A stretch of DNA of 64,000 nt from Rhizobium sullae (GCF_900169785.1 NZ_FWER01000009.1:212400-276399), one strand, 5' to 3'; positions 36,223 through 46,078 are shown, numbered from the stretch's first letter. The notes: generated by a model not told the origin, from the sequence alone. Numbers and translations: made by a program.

Positions 36223-37716
36223 GTGTCCTTCCGATCTGCCATCCTGTTCGCCCTGCTGGCTCTTGCCGCACCTGCTATCTCGAATGCCCAGGAGCGGACC
36301 GGCGTGTTGAAGCTGTTGCCGTCCGATTCCGTGACCCAGCATGAGCGGAACATCGGTGGCCGCAGGCTGGCCTATACGGCGACGGCGGGCACGCTCGACC
36401 TCTTCGGTCAGGACGGCTCGCGGACAGGCGCGATATTCTACACCGCCTATACCGCCAAGGAGGGTGCAGCCGACCGGCCCATCACGTTCGCGTTCAATGG
36501 TGGTCCGGGTGCTGCCTCCGCATTCCTGCATCTTGGGCTCGTAGGGCCGCGCATATTGGATTTCGGCCCGCAGGCCCGGGACGGCGCAAACGCGAAGCTC
36601 GTCGATAACCCACAGAGCTGGCTCGATTTTACCGATCTCGTGCTGATCGATCCGATCGGCACGGGATGGAGCCGCACAGCGAGAGCCGACGACGCATCGA
36701 ATTACTACAACGTCAGCGCCGATGCGCAGAGCATCGCAAAGGCGATCGCGCTTTATGTCGCGCATAACAATCGCTCAGGCTCACCAAAATATCTTCTCGG
36801 CGAAAGCTATGGCGGTTTCCGAGCGGCGAAGGTCGCTGCAGCCCTTCGGCAAAGCCAAGGCGTCATCGTCTCCGGCGCGATCATGCTCTCGCCGTTGCTA
36901 GAGGGCCAGTTGATGTTCAATGCAGACCGGTTTGCACTTGGGGCTGCTCTCGAGTTCCCGTCGCTCGCCGCCGCTGAAGCCGAACGCCGCAAGACCTTCG
37001 ACGAGAGGACGCAGCAGGACGCGGAGAAGTTCGCGCTCGGCGAATATCTGACGACCCTGGCCGGCCCGGCGCCGGTGGGGGACGCTGCGAAAGCATTCTA
37101 TGGCAAGGTCTCGGCGATGTCCGGCATTCCCGAAGACGTCGTCACCCGAAACCGCGGCTTCCTGGGCAACGCCTTTGCCAAGAATTCCGCCAGGTCGCTA
37201 GGCGAGGTGATGAGCCCCTACGATGCTTCGTTCGCAACGCTGGACCCTTATCCGGAGTCAGACTCCGATCGCGGTGACGATGCGGTCCTCGACGGCTTCA
37301 CGCGCGCTTATGGGGGCGCTTTTGCCGATTACGCGCGCAACGAACTCGGCTTCAAAACCGAGATGACCTATGCGCTGCTCGAAAGCGACGTCAGCCGTCA
37401 GTGGGAATGGGGGGGTGGACGCGGCGGCGGATCGCGGCTGCAGGCGAGCATAACGGACGACATCCGCGAATTGCTGGGTTCCAATCCAAGCTTTCATTTG
37501 CTGATCGCACATGGTTACAGCGATATCGTCACGCCCTACGGCGTTAGCCGCTATGTCGTGGATCATCTGCCTGAAAGCCTCACCCGAGGCCGTGTAAGCC
37601 TGGACGTCTATCGCGGCGGCCATATGTTCTACACCAATGTGGAAGCGCGGGCCGCCTTCACCGCCGATGCCAAGGCCTTCTATGGCCAGCATCCGGCGAC
37701 GCAGCTGGCGGATTGA
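36223..37716 (+). CDS. Secreted S10 family serine carboxypeptidase-like protein
   Basis: A 497-residue alpha/beta-hydrolase peptidase with signal peptide (cleavage near ISNAQE). The oxyanion segment FNGGPGAAS, the nucleophile GESYGG (Ser195), Asp434 in HGYSDIVTPYG and His467 in GGHMFY form a complete triad. It begins with GTG after AGGAGGAAAGA. Family members remove C-terminal residues from peptides or act as acyltransferases; the role here is open. It is probably exported to the periplasm. Confidence 0.9.
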   Translation: MSFRSAILFALLALAAPAISNAQERTGVLKLLPSDSVTQHERNIGGRRLAYTATAGTLDLFGQDGSRTGAIFYTAYTAKEGAADRPITFAFNGGPGAASAFLHLGLVGPRILDFGPQARDGANAKLVDNPQSWLDFTDLVLIDPIGTGWSRTARADDASNYYNVSADAQSIAKAIALYVAHNNRSGSPKYLLGESYGGFRAAKVAAALRQSQGVIVSGAIMLSPLLEGQLMFNADRFALGAALEFPSLAAAEAERRKTFDERTQQDAEKFALGEYLTTLAGPAPVGDAAKAFYGKVSAMSGIPEDVVTRNRGFLGNAFAKNSARSLGEVMSPYDASFATLDPYPESDSDRGDDAVLDGFTRAYGGAFADYARNELGFKTEMTYALLESDVSRQWEWGGGRGGGSRLQASITDDIRELLGSNPSFHLLIAHGYSDIVTPYGVSRYVVDHLPESLTRGRVSLDVYRGGHMFYTNVEARAAFTADAKAFYGQHPATQLAD

Positions 37717-37723
37717 GGAGCCG

Positions 37724-38125
37724 ATGCACGTTACCGGTGGATGCCATTGCGGCGCGGTTGCCTATGAGGCCGAGATCGATCCGGAGCGCGTCAGCATCTG
37801 TCATTGCACGGATTGCCAGCGGCTGACAGGGACGGCTTATCGCGTCAGCGCGGTTGCGCGGCAGGAGGACTTCCGGCTTCTCTGCAGCACGCCGAAAATC
37901 TATGTCAAGCATGGCGAAAGTGGCGCGCGCAGCCGGCAATTCTTCTGCCCGGATTGCGGTTCGCATCTCTATCGCATGGGAGAGGACAACGCCTTCGTTG
38001 GCATCCGCGTCGGCACGATCGATCAGCGGGCCGAGCTGCGGCCGCGCAAGCAGATCTGGTGCCGCTCCGCTCTACCCTGGACCGCCAATATCGAAGGCCT
38101 GCCGCGTTTCGAAACGGAAAGCTAG
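37724..38125 (+). CDS. GFA family protein
   Basis: A 133-residue GFA/CENP-V-like zinc protein, the second in the window. It has GGCHCGAVAYEAE, ICHCTDCQRLTG and FFCPDCGSHLYR. The ATG is preceded by GAGGAG and lies seven bases after the carboxypeptidase stop, so the two are likely co-transcribed. Confidence 0.9.
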   Translation: MHVTGGCHCGAVAYEAEIDPERVSICHCTDCQRLTGTAYRVSAVARQEDFRLLCSTPKIYVKHGESGARSRQFFCPDCGSHLYRMGEDNAFVGIRVGTIDQRAELRPRKQIWCRSALPWTANIEGLPRFETES

Positions 38126-38162
38126 GGTTGCCTGAAGCGGGGCCTGACATAGATAGAGCCTC

Positions 38163-38960
38163 ATGTCATACCAGAAGCAGTCTCTCAGCGCCTCGAAACC
38201 GGATACGGCTTCAGGGAAAGATTCTATTCTCGCTATGCTCTCCGCCGAGCCGGAAAAATGGGCTCTCTTCCTTGATATTGACGGGACCTTGCTCGAGCTA
38301 GCCGAAACGCCGGACGACATAGTCGTTCCGCCGTCGCTGCCTGCAAATCTCGACACCTTGTCGACAAGGCTCGAGGGTGCACTAGCCCTCGTGACCGGCC
38401 GGCGGCTTGATTATGCCGACCAGCTTTTTTCGCCGTTTCACTTTCCGATCGCTGGGCTTCACGGCGCCGAGCGGCGGGACCCGGATGGACGCGTGCGCAA
38501 AGTCGAAGTAACAGCGGAATTCGAGCGGCTGAAGGAGGATCTCACCGCCGAGACTGCAGGTTGGGCCGGAGTTCTGATCGAGGATAAGGGAGCGGCAGTC
38601 GCCGCACATTATCGGCTTGCGCCAGAGAGGGAGCTCGAACTCGAACCATTGATGGAACAGGCGCTTAGCCGAGCGGGACCGAATTGGACGATCCAGCACG
38701 GCAAAATGGTTATCGAAATTCGTCCCGCCAGCGCCGACAAGGGCCATGCGGTCGAAGCCTTTCTCGCACAGCCGGTCTTTGCCGGCAGACGCGCCATTGC
38801 GATCGGAGATGACGTGACCGATGAAGCGATGTTTCGCACGGTCAACCGGCTTGGCGGCCATTCGATCCGCGTCGGGCCGCTTTCGCCTGCGAGTGAAGCG
38901 CGCGGCTCCATCCCCTCTGCCGAGGCTTTGCGCGGCATCATTGCGACATTGGCCTCCTGA
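38163..38960 (+). CDS. otsB: Trehalose-6-phosphate phosphatase
   Basis: HAD-family phosphatase that completes trehalose synthesis. The nucleophile motif FLDIDGTLLEL is near residue 38, VTGRRLDYADQLF follows, and AIGDDVTDEAMF is the late HAD acidic motif. Length is 265 residues. It precedes otsA by 44 bases. Trehalose is an osmotic and desiccation protectant in rhizobia. Confidence 0.95.
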   Translation: MSYQKQSLSASKPDTASGKDSILAMLSAEPEKWALFLDIDGTLLELAETPDDIVVPPSLPANLDTLSTRLEGALALVTGRRLDYADQLFSPFHFPIAGLHGAERRDPDGRVRKVEVTAEFERLKEDLTAETAGWAGVLIEDKGAAVAAHYRLAPERELELEPLMEQALSRAGPNWTIQHGKMVIEIRPASADKGHAVEAFLAQPVFAGRRAIAIGDDVTDEAMFRTVNRLGGHSIRVGPLSPASEARGSIPSAEALRGIIATLAS

Positions 38961-39004
38961 AGATTTGAGCACTCGTAATATTTTCTTGTATGAAAGGAAC
39001 TGGC

Positions 39005-40378
39005 ATGGGCCGTCTCGTCATTGTCTCCAATCGCGTGCCCGTTCCCGACAAGGGCGGCATTGCGCCCGCCGGCGGGCTGGCAGTTGCGCTGAAGGCAGCC
39101 CTCGAAGAGCGCGGTGGCATATGGATGGGCTGGTCGGGAAAATCGAGCGGCGAGCATGAGCCGCCGCCGCTTGCACGGCTGCAGCAAGGCAATATCACCT
39201 ATGCACTGACGGATCTGACCGATACCGATGTGGATGAATACTATCACGGCTTTGCCAACCGCGTTCTCTGGCCGATCTGTCACTACCGGCTGGATCTCGC
39301 GGAATACGGCCGCAAGGAGATGGCCGGCTATTTCCGCGTCAACCGTTTTTTCGCCCATCGACTGGCGCCGCTGATCGAACCCGACGACCTCATCTGGGTG
39401 CACGACTACCACCTGATCCCGCTCGCTGCAGAGCTGCGTCAAATGGGTCTGAAGAACCGCATCGGCTTTTTCCTTCATATTCCCTGGCCGCCTGCGGACG
39501 TAATCTTCACGATGCCGGTTCACGAGCAGATCATGCGTGGCCTCTCGCACTACGATGTCGTCGGCTTTCAGACGGATCACGACCTTGAGAATTTTGCCGG
39601 ATGTCTCAGACGGGAAGGTATCGGCGACGAGCTTGGCGAAGGGCGCTACAGCTCCCACGGCCGGACTTTCAAGGGTGGCGCCTATGCGATCAGCATCGAG
39701 ACTGCAGCCTTTGCCGAATTCGCCCAAAAGGCCGCGACCAACAGCATGGTCAAAAAAGCGCGTCTAAGCATAGAAGGCCGCAGCCTGATCATCGGCGTCG
39801 ATCGTCTCGATTACTCTAAGGGAATCACGCAGCGTATCGACGCTTTCGAGCGCTTCATCCTGGCAAACCCAGCGCAGCAGGGGCGCGTCACCTATCTGCA
39901 GATCACGCCGAAATCCCGCTCCGAAGTGCCGGAATACGAAGCCATGCAGCGCACCGTGGCCGAGCAGGCCGGCAGGGTGAACGGCGCTCTCAGCGCCGTC
40001 GATTGGGTGCCGATACGCTATATCAACCGCTCCGTCGGCCGACACATCCTTGCGGGCCTTTACCGGCTCGGCAAAGTCGGCCTCGTGACGCCGCTCCGCG
40101 ACGGGATGAACCTTGTAGCGAAGGAATATGTGGCCGCGCAGGACCCGAACGATCCGGGCGTGCTCGTACTTTCGCGTTTCGCCGGTGCCGCCCGTGAATT
40201 GAAAGGCTCCCTACTGGTCAACCCTTACGACATAGAGGGTACGGCAAACGCGCTGGCGCGCGCGCTCAGCATGCCTATGGAAGAGCGCAAAGAGCGCTGG
40301 CAGATGATGATGGACCATTTGCTGGAACACGATGTTTCGCGCTGGTGCCGGGATTTTCTCAAAGATCTTGCGCCTTGA
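39005..40378 (+). CDS. otsA: Trehalose-6-phosphate synthase
   Basis: GT20 glycosyltransferase that joins UDP-glucose to glucose-6-phosphate. RLVIVSNRVPVPDKG and GGIAPAGGLAVAL open the N-terminal Rossmann domain; WVHDYHLIPLAAELR, DRLDYSKGI and TPLRDGMNLVAKEYVA are active-site blocks. The start at 39005 has AAAGGAA eight bases upstream; an in-frame ATG at 38990 would add five residues. At 457 residues it is normal. It converges on the choline-sulfate regulator with a 20-base overlap. Confidence 0.96.
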   Translation: MGRLVIVSNRVPVPDKGGIAPAGGLAVALKAALEERGGIWMGWSGKSSGEHEPPPLARLQQGNITYALTDLTDTDVDEYYHGFANRVLWPICHYRLDLAEYGRKEMAGYFRVNRFFAHRLAPLIEPDDLIWVHDYHLIPLAAELRQMGLKNRIGFFLHIPWPPADVIFTMPVHEQIMRGLSHYDVVGFQTDHDLENFAGCLRREGIGDELGEGRYSSHGRTFKGGAYAISIETAAFAEFAQKAATNSMVKKARLSIEGRSLIIGVDRLDYSKGITQRIDAFERFILANPAQQGRVTYLQITPKSRSEVPEYEAMQRTVAEQAGRVNGALSAVDWVPIRYINRSVGRHILAGLYRLGKVGLVTPLRDGMNLVAKEYVAAQDPNDPGVLVLSRFAGAARELKGSLLVNPYDIEGTANALARALSMPMEERKERWQMMMDHLLEHDVSRWCRDFLKDLAP

Positions 40379-41279
40379 CCGGGTCCATGCCTGCCTCAGA
40401 GATCAGCCAGGCAGCAAGCCGATCGGTCTCTGCGCTCTGCGCTTTCGGCGGCAAAAGCCAGTAACCGCGGTCCTTGGCCTCCAGCATCGGTCCGGCCGCG
40501 ACGAGCATACGTGACGAGAGCAGCGAATCGACCAGACCCATCCAGCCGATCGCCAGCCCCTGCTCACCGATCGCCGCCTGCACGACGAGCGAATAGGTGT
40601 TGAAACTGAGCTCGCCCTGCCCTACGGCCGCATCACGGCTGATGCCGAGTTCGGCGAGGTAACTCTTCCAATCGAACCACGGCGACGGCGCGCGCGAATC
40701 GAGATGCAGAAGACGCGCGCCGGCAATCTCGAACGGATCGAAGAAGGGGCCGTTCCGATCCAGAAAGCCTTGGGTGCAAATCGGGACGACCCTTTCCGGC
40801 AGAAGTAGCGTTGCGTTTCTGCCGAATTCCTGCCGCGTTCCGAAGACGACGGCAATGTCGCCATCCGACGGGCCCTGCTCCATGCGCTGCGTCGCGACGA
40901 TCTGGATGTCCATTTCCGGATAAAGCAGGCGGAAGGTATGCATACGCGGAATCAACCAGAGCGACGAGAAAGCATAATCCGTTCTCAGCCTGATCGCGGG
41001 GCGTTCGGACTGGCTGCGGAAGCTGCGCACCAACGCGTCGACATCATCGACCGTGCGTGAGGCGACGTCGAAAAGCCGGCGTCCCTCCGGCGTCAACTCG
41101 ACACCGCGATGCTGCCGCTGCAGGAGGCTGACGCCCATCTGCTCTTCGAGGCGGCGGACCTGATAGCTGACGGCAGGCTGGGTCAGGCCGAGAATGCCGG
41201 CCGCAGACGAGAGACTGCCCATTTTCCCCACCGCTGCAAATACGCGAACCCATCCAAGGTCGATTGGTCGCTCCGCCAT
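40359..41279 (-). CDS. LysR-type regulator of choline-sulfate utilisation
   Basis: A 306-residue GcvA-like LysR protein (MAERPIDLGWVRVFAAVGKMGSLSSAA; TQPAVSYQVRRLEEQMGV). It lies divergent to betC, the arrangement known for choline-sulfatase regulators in Rhizobiales, so control of betC by choline sulfate or choline is inferred. The start at 41279 was chosen because the helix-turn-helix begins just after it; the frame is open much further upstream into the divergent promoter. Confidence 0.85.
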   Translation of the reverse strand: MAERPIDLGWVRVFAAVGKMGSLSSAAGILGLTQPAVSYQVRRLEEQMGVSLLQRQHRGVELTPEGRRLFDVASRTVDDVDALVRSFRSQSERPAIRLRTDYAFSSLWLIPRMHTFRLLYPEMDIQIVATQRMEQGPSDGDIAVVFGTRQEFGRNATLLLPERVVPICTQGFLDRNGPFFDPFEIAGARLLHLDSRAPSPWFDWKSYLAELGISRDAAVGQGELSFNTYSLVVQAAIGEQGLAIGWMGLVDSLLSSRMLVAAGPMLEAKDRGYWLLPPKAQSAETDRLAAWLISEAGMDPVKAQDL

Positions 41280-41373
41280 AAAAAATCCTTTGATCATCCA
41301 TTGAAAAAAGCCAGCTTCACAAAGGAAACCAAACTGATGTTCAATAAATTGCTCGAATAACAGAGGAACTGCA

Positions 41374-41494
41374 ATGAAAAGAATTTTACGCATGAACCGG
41401 ATCGCTGCAGGCTTCCTTCTCTCCACCGTCTCCAGCGTGATCGCTTGACGGAGAGCCTGCTGCAGACGCAGTAAAAAGTTCTCGCGGCCTCTAA
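41374..41494 (+). pseudogene. Remnant of a choline-type ABC substrate-binding protein gene (choX-like)
   Basis: A well-formed ribosome site (GAGGAACTGCA) precedes ATG at 41374 and 24 codons of a signal peptide (MKRILRMNRIAAGFLLSTVS...) that stop at 41446-41448. In the next frame the sequence continues DGEPAADAVKSSRGL and a stop at 41492-41494, which matches the C-terminal end of choline/betaine binding proteins. So the first and last few percent of the gene remain and roughly nine tenths is deleted, with a frame change at the joint. Confidence 0.7.
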
Positions 41495-41514
41495 TATCCA
41501 AGGACAGACTACGC

Positions 41515-43029
41515 ATGGCGCGCCCGAATATCCTTATCTTGATGGTCGATCAGTTCAACGGGACCTTGTTTCCGGACGGACCGGCCGAATTCCTCCATGC
41601 GCCGCATCTGAAGGCATTGGCGGAGCGCTCCGTGCGCTTCGCCAATACCTATACGGCAAGCCCGCTCTGCGCGCCGGCGCGGGCTTCCTTCATGTCCGGC
41701 CAACTCCCAAGCCGGACGCGCGTCTATGACAACGCCGCGGAATTCGCTTCCGACATCCCAACTTATGCGCACCACCTGCGGGCCGCCGGATATCAAACGG
41801 CGCTTTCCGGCAAAATGCATTTCGTCGGCCCGGATCAGCTTCACGGCTTCGAGGAACGGCTGACGACCGATATCTATCCTGCCGATTTCGGCTGGACGCC
41901 CGACTATACGAAACCCGGCGAACGGATCGACTGGTGGTATCACAACCTCGGTTCGGTCACCGGCGCCGGTGTCGCCGAAATCACGAACCAGATGGAATAT
42001 GACGACGAGGTCGCCTATCACGCGACCCGCAAACTCTACGATCTTTCACGCCGTCAGGACGAGCGGCCGTGGTGTCTGACTGTCAGCTTTACACACCCGC
42101 ACGACCCTTACGTTGCGCGGCAGAAATTCTGGGACCTCTATGAAGACTGCCCGGCGCTCGACCCGCAAATCGGACCAGTCCCCTTCGACGAGCTTGACCC
42201 GCATTCGCAGCGCCTGCTCGAGGCGTGCGATTACGAGGCCTTCGACATTACGCCCGAGCAGATACGCCGGGCGCGGCAGGGCTACTTCGCCAATATCTCC
42301 TATGTGGACGAGAAAATCGGCGAAATCCTCGACGTGCTTGAGCGCGGACGGATGGCGGAGAACACCGTCATCCTCTTCGTCTCCGATCATGGCGACATGC
42401 TCGGCGAACGGGGCCTCTGGTTCAAGATGTGCTTTTTCGACGGGTCTGCGCGCGTCCCGCTAATGATTGCCGCACCCGGCTGGAACGCAGCGCGAATCGA
42501 TCAGCCGGTTTCGACGCTGGATGTAACGCCGACACTGGCGGGCCTTGCCGGTCTAGACATAAGCTCGCTCACGAAATGGACGGACGGCGAGGATCTGGCG
42601 CCGCTCGCTATGGGCACGGGCAGCCGCGGGCCTGTGCCGATGGAATATGCGGCGGAAGGCTCGATTGCGCCGCTCGTCTGCCTGCGCGCCGGGCGCTATA
42701 AGCTGTCGCTTTGCGAAAAAGACCCGCCGATGCTCTTCGACCTTGATGCCGATCCGCACGAACTTAAGAACCTCGCTGTCGACCCTGCCTATGCCGCGAT
42801 GCTCACGGCATTGACCGAAGAGGCAAGCAAACGCTGGAATCTCACAAGCTACGACGCAGCGGTGCGCGAAAGCCAAGCACGCCGCTGGGTCGTCTATGCG
42901 GCGCTGCGCAATGGCGCCTATTATCCCTGGGATTACCAGCCGCTGCAGAAGGCATCCGAGCGCTATATGCGCAACCACATGGATCTCAACGTGCTGGAAG
43001 AGAATCAGCGATATCCGCGCGGAGAATGA
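41515..43029 (+). CDS. betC: Choline-sulfatase
   Basis: Hydrolyses choline-O-sulfate to choline and sulfate, feeding glycine betaine synthesis. The sulfatase signature LCAPARAS contains Cys52, to be converted to formylglycine, within C-x-P-x-R. NILILMVDQFNG binds metal, SGKMHFVGPDQLHGFEERLTTDIYP and VSDHGDMLGERGLW are choline-sulfatase blocks. At 504 residues with the typical C-terminal tail it is complete. AAGGA precedes the ATG. Its binding-protein partner gene upstream has been deleted. Confidence 0.95.
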   Translation: MARPNILILMVDQFNGTLFPDGPAEFLHAPHLKALAERSVRFANTYTASPLCAPARASFMSGQLPSRTRVYDNAAEFASDIPTYAHHLRAAGYQTALSGKMHFVGPDQLHGFEERLTTDIYPADFGWTPDYTKPGERIDWWYHNLGSVTGAGVAEITNQMEYDDEVAYHATRKLYDLSRRQDERPWCLTVSFTHPHDPYVARQKFWDLYEDCPALDPQIGPVPFDELDPHSQRLLEACDYEAFDITPEQIRRARQGYFANISYVDEKIGEILDVLERGRMAENTVILFVSDHGDMLGERGLWFKMCFFDGSARVPLMIAAPGWNAARIDQPVSTLDVTPTLAGLAGLDISSLTKWTDGEDLAPLAMGTGSRGPVPMEYAAEGSIAPLVCLRAGRYKLSLCEKDPPMLFDLDADPHELKNLAVDPAYAAMLTALTEEASKRWNLTSYDAAVRESQARRWVVYAALRNGAYYPWDYQPLQKASERYMRNHMDLNVLEENQRYPRGE

Positions 43030-43054
43030 CCCGCACGGACATTTTTGCAACGTA

Positions 43055-43762
43055 TCAGGCTGCCTGCTTCAGGTAGCCCAACGCTTCATCCAGCGAGACG
43101 TGACCGAGGAAGCGGCCGCTGCTTTCGACCTGTTGTTCGTGTTCTATCGCCAAGGCGAAGCGCACCGCCGGATTTTCCTGCAGCCTTTCATAAAGGCTGT
43201 TCAATGCCGGGAATTGCTTGCGATCCACGACATTATGGAAGTCGTTCCAGCGGGCGATGCCGGCGAAATAAGCGTCAGCAAGGCTGGGTCCTTTGTCAAG
43301 CAGCCACATGCGGCCGTCAAGGAGCTGCTCGAGTTCGCTATGCACCTTCTCGACCTTGGCAACGCCATAGGCGACCAGTGCCTTCTTTGCCTCCGGCTCC
43401 AGCTCGTGTTCGATCGAATACCAGAGGGGGCTGAAGGCGTTGAAAAAGCTGGTGTTGAGATAGGCAAGCATCTGGTTCAGCCTGTCGAACTCAGCGCTGC
43501 CCTGTGCAAAGCCAAGACCCTTGCCGATATGGTCGGAGGCGATGCAGTTGAGAATGGCCATGCTCTCGTTGATGACGCGGCCATCGCCAAGCATGAGCGA
43601 AGGTGTTTCGCCGATCGCGTTGATGCGTTTGTAGTCGTCACCCGATACCACCTTCGGCATCTCGACACGGCAAAGGCGATAGGGTTTGCCTAACCATTCG
43701 AGCGCGACGATGGAGCCGAAGGAGCAGCCTTCCGGCACGCCGTAAAACAAAATCGGAGACAT
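43055..43762 (-). CDS. Glutathione S-transferase family protein
   Basis: A 235-residue GST-like protein: thioredoxin-fold N-terminus (ILFYGVPEGCSFGSIVALEWLG, GETPSLML, INESMAIL) and an all-helical C-terminal domain. The ESMAI segment is the glutathione-binding Glu-Ser. It is divergent from a LysR gene which may regulate it. Confidence 0.88.
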   Translation of the reverse strand: MSPILFYGVPEGCSFGSIVALEWLGKPYRLCRVEMPKVVSGDDYKRINAIGETPSLMLGDGRVINESMAILNCIASDHIGKGLGFAQGSAEFDRLNQMLAYLNTSFFNAFSPLWYSIEHELEPEAKKALVAYGVAKVEKVHSELEQLLDGRMWLLDKGPSLADAYFAGIARWNDFHNVVDRKQFPALNSLYERLQENPAVRFALAIEHEQQVESSGRFLGHVSLDEALGYLKQAA

Positions 43763-43874
43763 TCATCATTCCTTTCAGTTTGAACTGATTTCACGATCGG
43801 AATATCGTTTTGTAGACGATCAGTGAAAAGCAGCCAAAAATGCACATCAAAGTCTATGAATTTGGAAGATCGAA

Positions 43875-44771
43875 TTGACCTCCTTCAATCTCAATGACCT
43901 CAACCTCTTCGTTCATGCAGTCGAAAGCGGCAGCTTCACGGCCGCTGGACGGCGGCTTGGTGTTCCAAAATCAACGGTGAGCAAGCGGGTTGCGGAACTG
44001 GAGGCGAAGCTGGGCGCGCGACTGATCCAGCGCACCTCGCGCAGCTTTTCGCTCACAGATTTGGGACGCGATTTCTTCGAGCACGCCCAGGCATCCGTGA
44101 TCGAAGCAGAGATGGCGGAGAGCATTGTTCGATCGCGTCTCAGCGAGCCGAGCGGCACGGTGCGTATCACGGCCTCGGTGCCGACTTCGCAGTTTACGCT
44201 CGCGGAGCATCTACCGGAACTCGCAATCCGATATCCGAAGCTCAAGGTTTCCCTGCATGTCACCGATCGCTTTGTCGACATCATACAAGAGGGCTTCGAT
44301 ATTGCAGTACGCAGCCATCAGCTGCCGCTTGCCGATTCAAGCCTCGTGCAGCGCAAACTGGCGGAACACGAATTCTTTCTTGTTGCCGCACCATCCTATG
44401 CGGACAGGCACGGGGTTCCGCAAAGGCCGGAAGAACTCGTGGCGCATGCTGCCGTCATGCCCAGCCTCTCCGACACGGTCTGGCGGCTTTTCTCCACCTC
44501 GGGGGAAGAGACGTTGGTCAAACCACACTCAGTGATGGCAGCCGACGAACCTTTCGTCTTGCTGAGAGCTGCAGCGGCGGGAATGGGAATCACCATTCTT
44601 CCGACGTCCGTCTGCCGAGAGCCTATCGAGCAAGGTCAATTGCTCCGTATCCTGCCCGAATGGACAGCGGGTAGGATCGCGACAACGGTGCTCGTGCCGC
44701 ACCGGCGTGGCCAACTGCCATCGGTACGCGCCACCGTCGAATTCCTGAGTGAGCGGCTGGGGCGGCTATGA
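43875..44771 (+). CDS. LysR-type regulator
   Basis: A 298-residue LysR protein of the large group with FNLNDLNLFVHAVESGSFTAAGRRL and VPKSTVSKRVAELEAKLGARL, followed by an effector domain. The only possible start compatible with a complete DNA-binding domain is TTG at 43875. It is divergent from the GST gene across 112 bases. Confidence 0.87.
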   Translation: MTSFNLNDLNLFVHAVESGSFTAAGRRLGVPKSTVSKRVAELEAKLGARLIQRTSRSFSLTDLGRDFFEHAQASVIEAEMAESIVRSRLSEPSGTVRITASVPTSQFTLAEHLPELAIRYPKLKVSLHVTDRFVDIIQEGFDIAVRSHQLPLADSSLVQRKLAEHEFFLVAAPSYADRHGVPQRPEELVAHAAVMPSLSDTVWRLFSTSGEETLVKPHSVMAADEPFVLLRAAAAGMGITILPTSVCREPIEQGQLLRILPEWTAGRIATTVLVPHRRGQLPSVRATVEFLSERLGRL

Positions 44772-44779
44772 GCGCCCGG

Positions 44780-45082
44780 TTATAGGCTTGCGAAAAGCCC
44801 CTGCTTCAGCGCCGCGATGCGCTCCTCGTTGCGGCGATAGAATATCCATTGCTTGATACGCTTGGCATGCACCAATTCCGCCTGCACGAGGATACGCATA
44901 TGTTCGCTGAGGGTGGCGGCATTTATCCCGAGTTTGCGGGCGATCAGCAGCGCGCACACGCCATCCTCGACCAGGTCGCCATCAACCTGCGGCTCGAAAT
45001 GAAGCCGTGGCTGCTTCAGCCATTCGAGAGTAATGAGGCGCTTTTCATTCGCCAGAGCTTTGAGAACATCAACATCTTGCAT
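44780..45082 (-). CDS. ArsR-family regulator
   Basis: A 100-residue winged-helix protein: VLKALANEKRLITLEWLKQP and AATLSEHMRILVQAELVHAKRIKQWIFYRR. It is divergent from the dehydratase gene with only 51 bases between; on its strand TTGACA precedes the start, placing its promoter in that gap. Control of the dehydratase is likely. Confidence 0.85.
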   Translation of the reverse strand: MQDVDVLKALANEKRLITLEWLKQPRLHFEPQVDGDLVEDGVCALLIARKLGINAATLSEHMRILVQAELVHAKRIKQWIFYRRNEERIAALKQGLFASL

Positions 45083-45133
45083 TTCGTCATTTTGCCAAGT
45101 AACAAAATATTGTCAATCCACGGGAGAGCCTGC

Positions 45134-46078
45134 ATGCCGATCGAAACCGCCCTTTCTCTCGAACGCATTGCCGAAACCGAAGGGCTGATCCGCCCCTATA
45201 TCCGCCGCACACCCGTCATGCGCGTCGACATGCACGATTTCGGCGGAGCGCCGCTCAAGGTCGATCTCAAGCTCGAATGCCTGCAGCATTCCGGCTCCTT
45301 CAAGGCACGCGGCGCCTTTTCCCACCTCCTGACGCGGCAGGTGCCTGCAACCGGCGTCGTGGCAGCCTCGGGCGGCAACCACGGCGCGGCCGTTGCCTAT
45401 GCCGCATCGCAGCTTGGCGTCCCGGCCACCATCTTCGTGCCGAGCGTCTCCTCGCCTGCCAAGTTGGAGAAAATCCGCGCCTACGGTGCCAATCTGGTTA
45501 CCGGCGGCGAGCGTTACGCCGATGCGCTAGCGGCGAGCGAGACCCATGTGCGGGCGAGCGGCGCGCTTGCCATACATGCCTACGACCAGGTCGAGACGCT
45601 CCTCGGCCAGGGAACGCTTGGCAAGGAGATCGAAGAGGACGTGCCGGACATCACCACATTGCTGGTCGCGGTCGGCGGCGGGGGATTGATCGGCGGCATC
45701 GCCGCGTGGTTTCGCGGCCGGGTGAAGATCGTGGCCGTCGAATCCGACGGCGCGCCGACCCTCTACGAAGCCTTCAAGGCCGGCAAACCGGTGGACGCTC
45801 CGGCAGGCGGCATCGCGGCAGATTCGCTCGCCCCGAAACGGGTTGGCGAACTGATGTTTCCCCTCGCGCAGCAATTCGTGCAGCCGCCGGTGCTGGTAAC
45901 GGATGACGATATCCGCGCTGCCCAGAAAACCCTATGGGAAGGGGCAAGGGTCGTTGCCGAGCCGGGAGGTGCTGCGGCATTCGCAGCCGTGCTTTCCGGC
46001 AAATATGTTCCGGCGCGGGATGAGCGCGTCTGCGCATTGGTCTGCGGTGCCAATACTGCAGCGGTGAAGTTCGACTGA
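45134..46078 (+). CDS. PLP-dependent threonine/serine dehydratase
   Basis: A 314-residue fold-type II enzyme that deaminates threonine or serine to a 2-oxo acid through an enamine. The PLP lysine is Lys57 in SGSFKARGAF, SGGNHGAAVAYAA binds substrate and VAVGGGGLIGG binds the phosphate. There is no C-terminal ACT domain, so it is a catabolic rather than feedback-regulated type. GGGAGAG precedes the ATG. The Lrp and Rid genes next to it fit amino acid breakdown and imine removal. Confidence 0.9.
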   Translation: MPIETALSLERIAETEGLIRPYIRRTPVMRVDMHDFGGAPLKVDLKLECLQHSGSFKARGAFSHLLTRQVPATGVVAASGGNHGAAVAYAASQLGVPATIFVPSVSSPAKLEKIRAYGANLVTGGERYADALAASETHVRASGALAIHAYDQVETLLGQGTLGKEIEEDVPDITTLLVAVGGGGLIGGIAAWFRGRVKIVAVESDGAPTLYEAFKAGKPVDAPAGGIAADSLAPKRVGELMFPLAQQFVQPPVLVTDDDIRAAQKTLWEGARVVAEPGGAAAFAAVLSGKYVPARDERVCALVCGANTAAVKFD

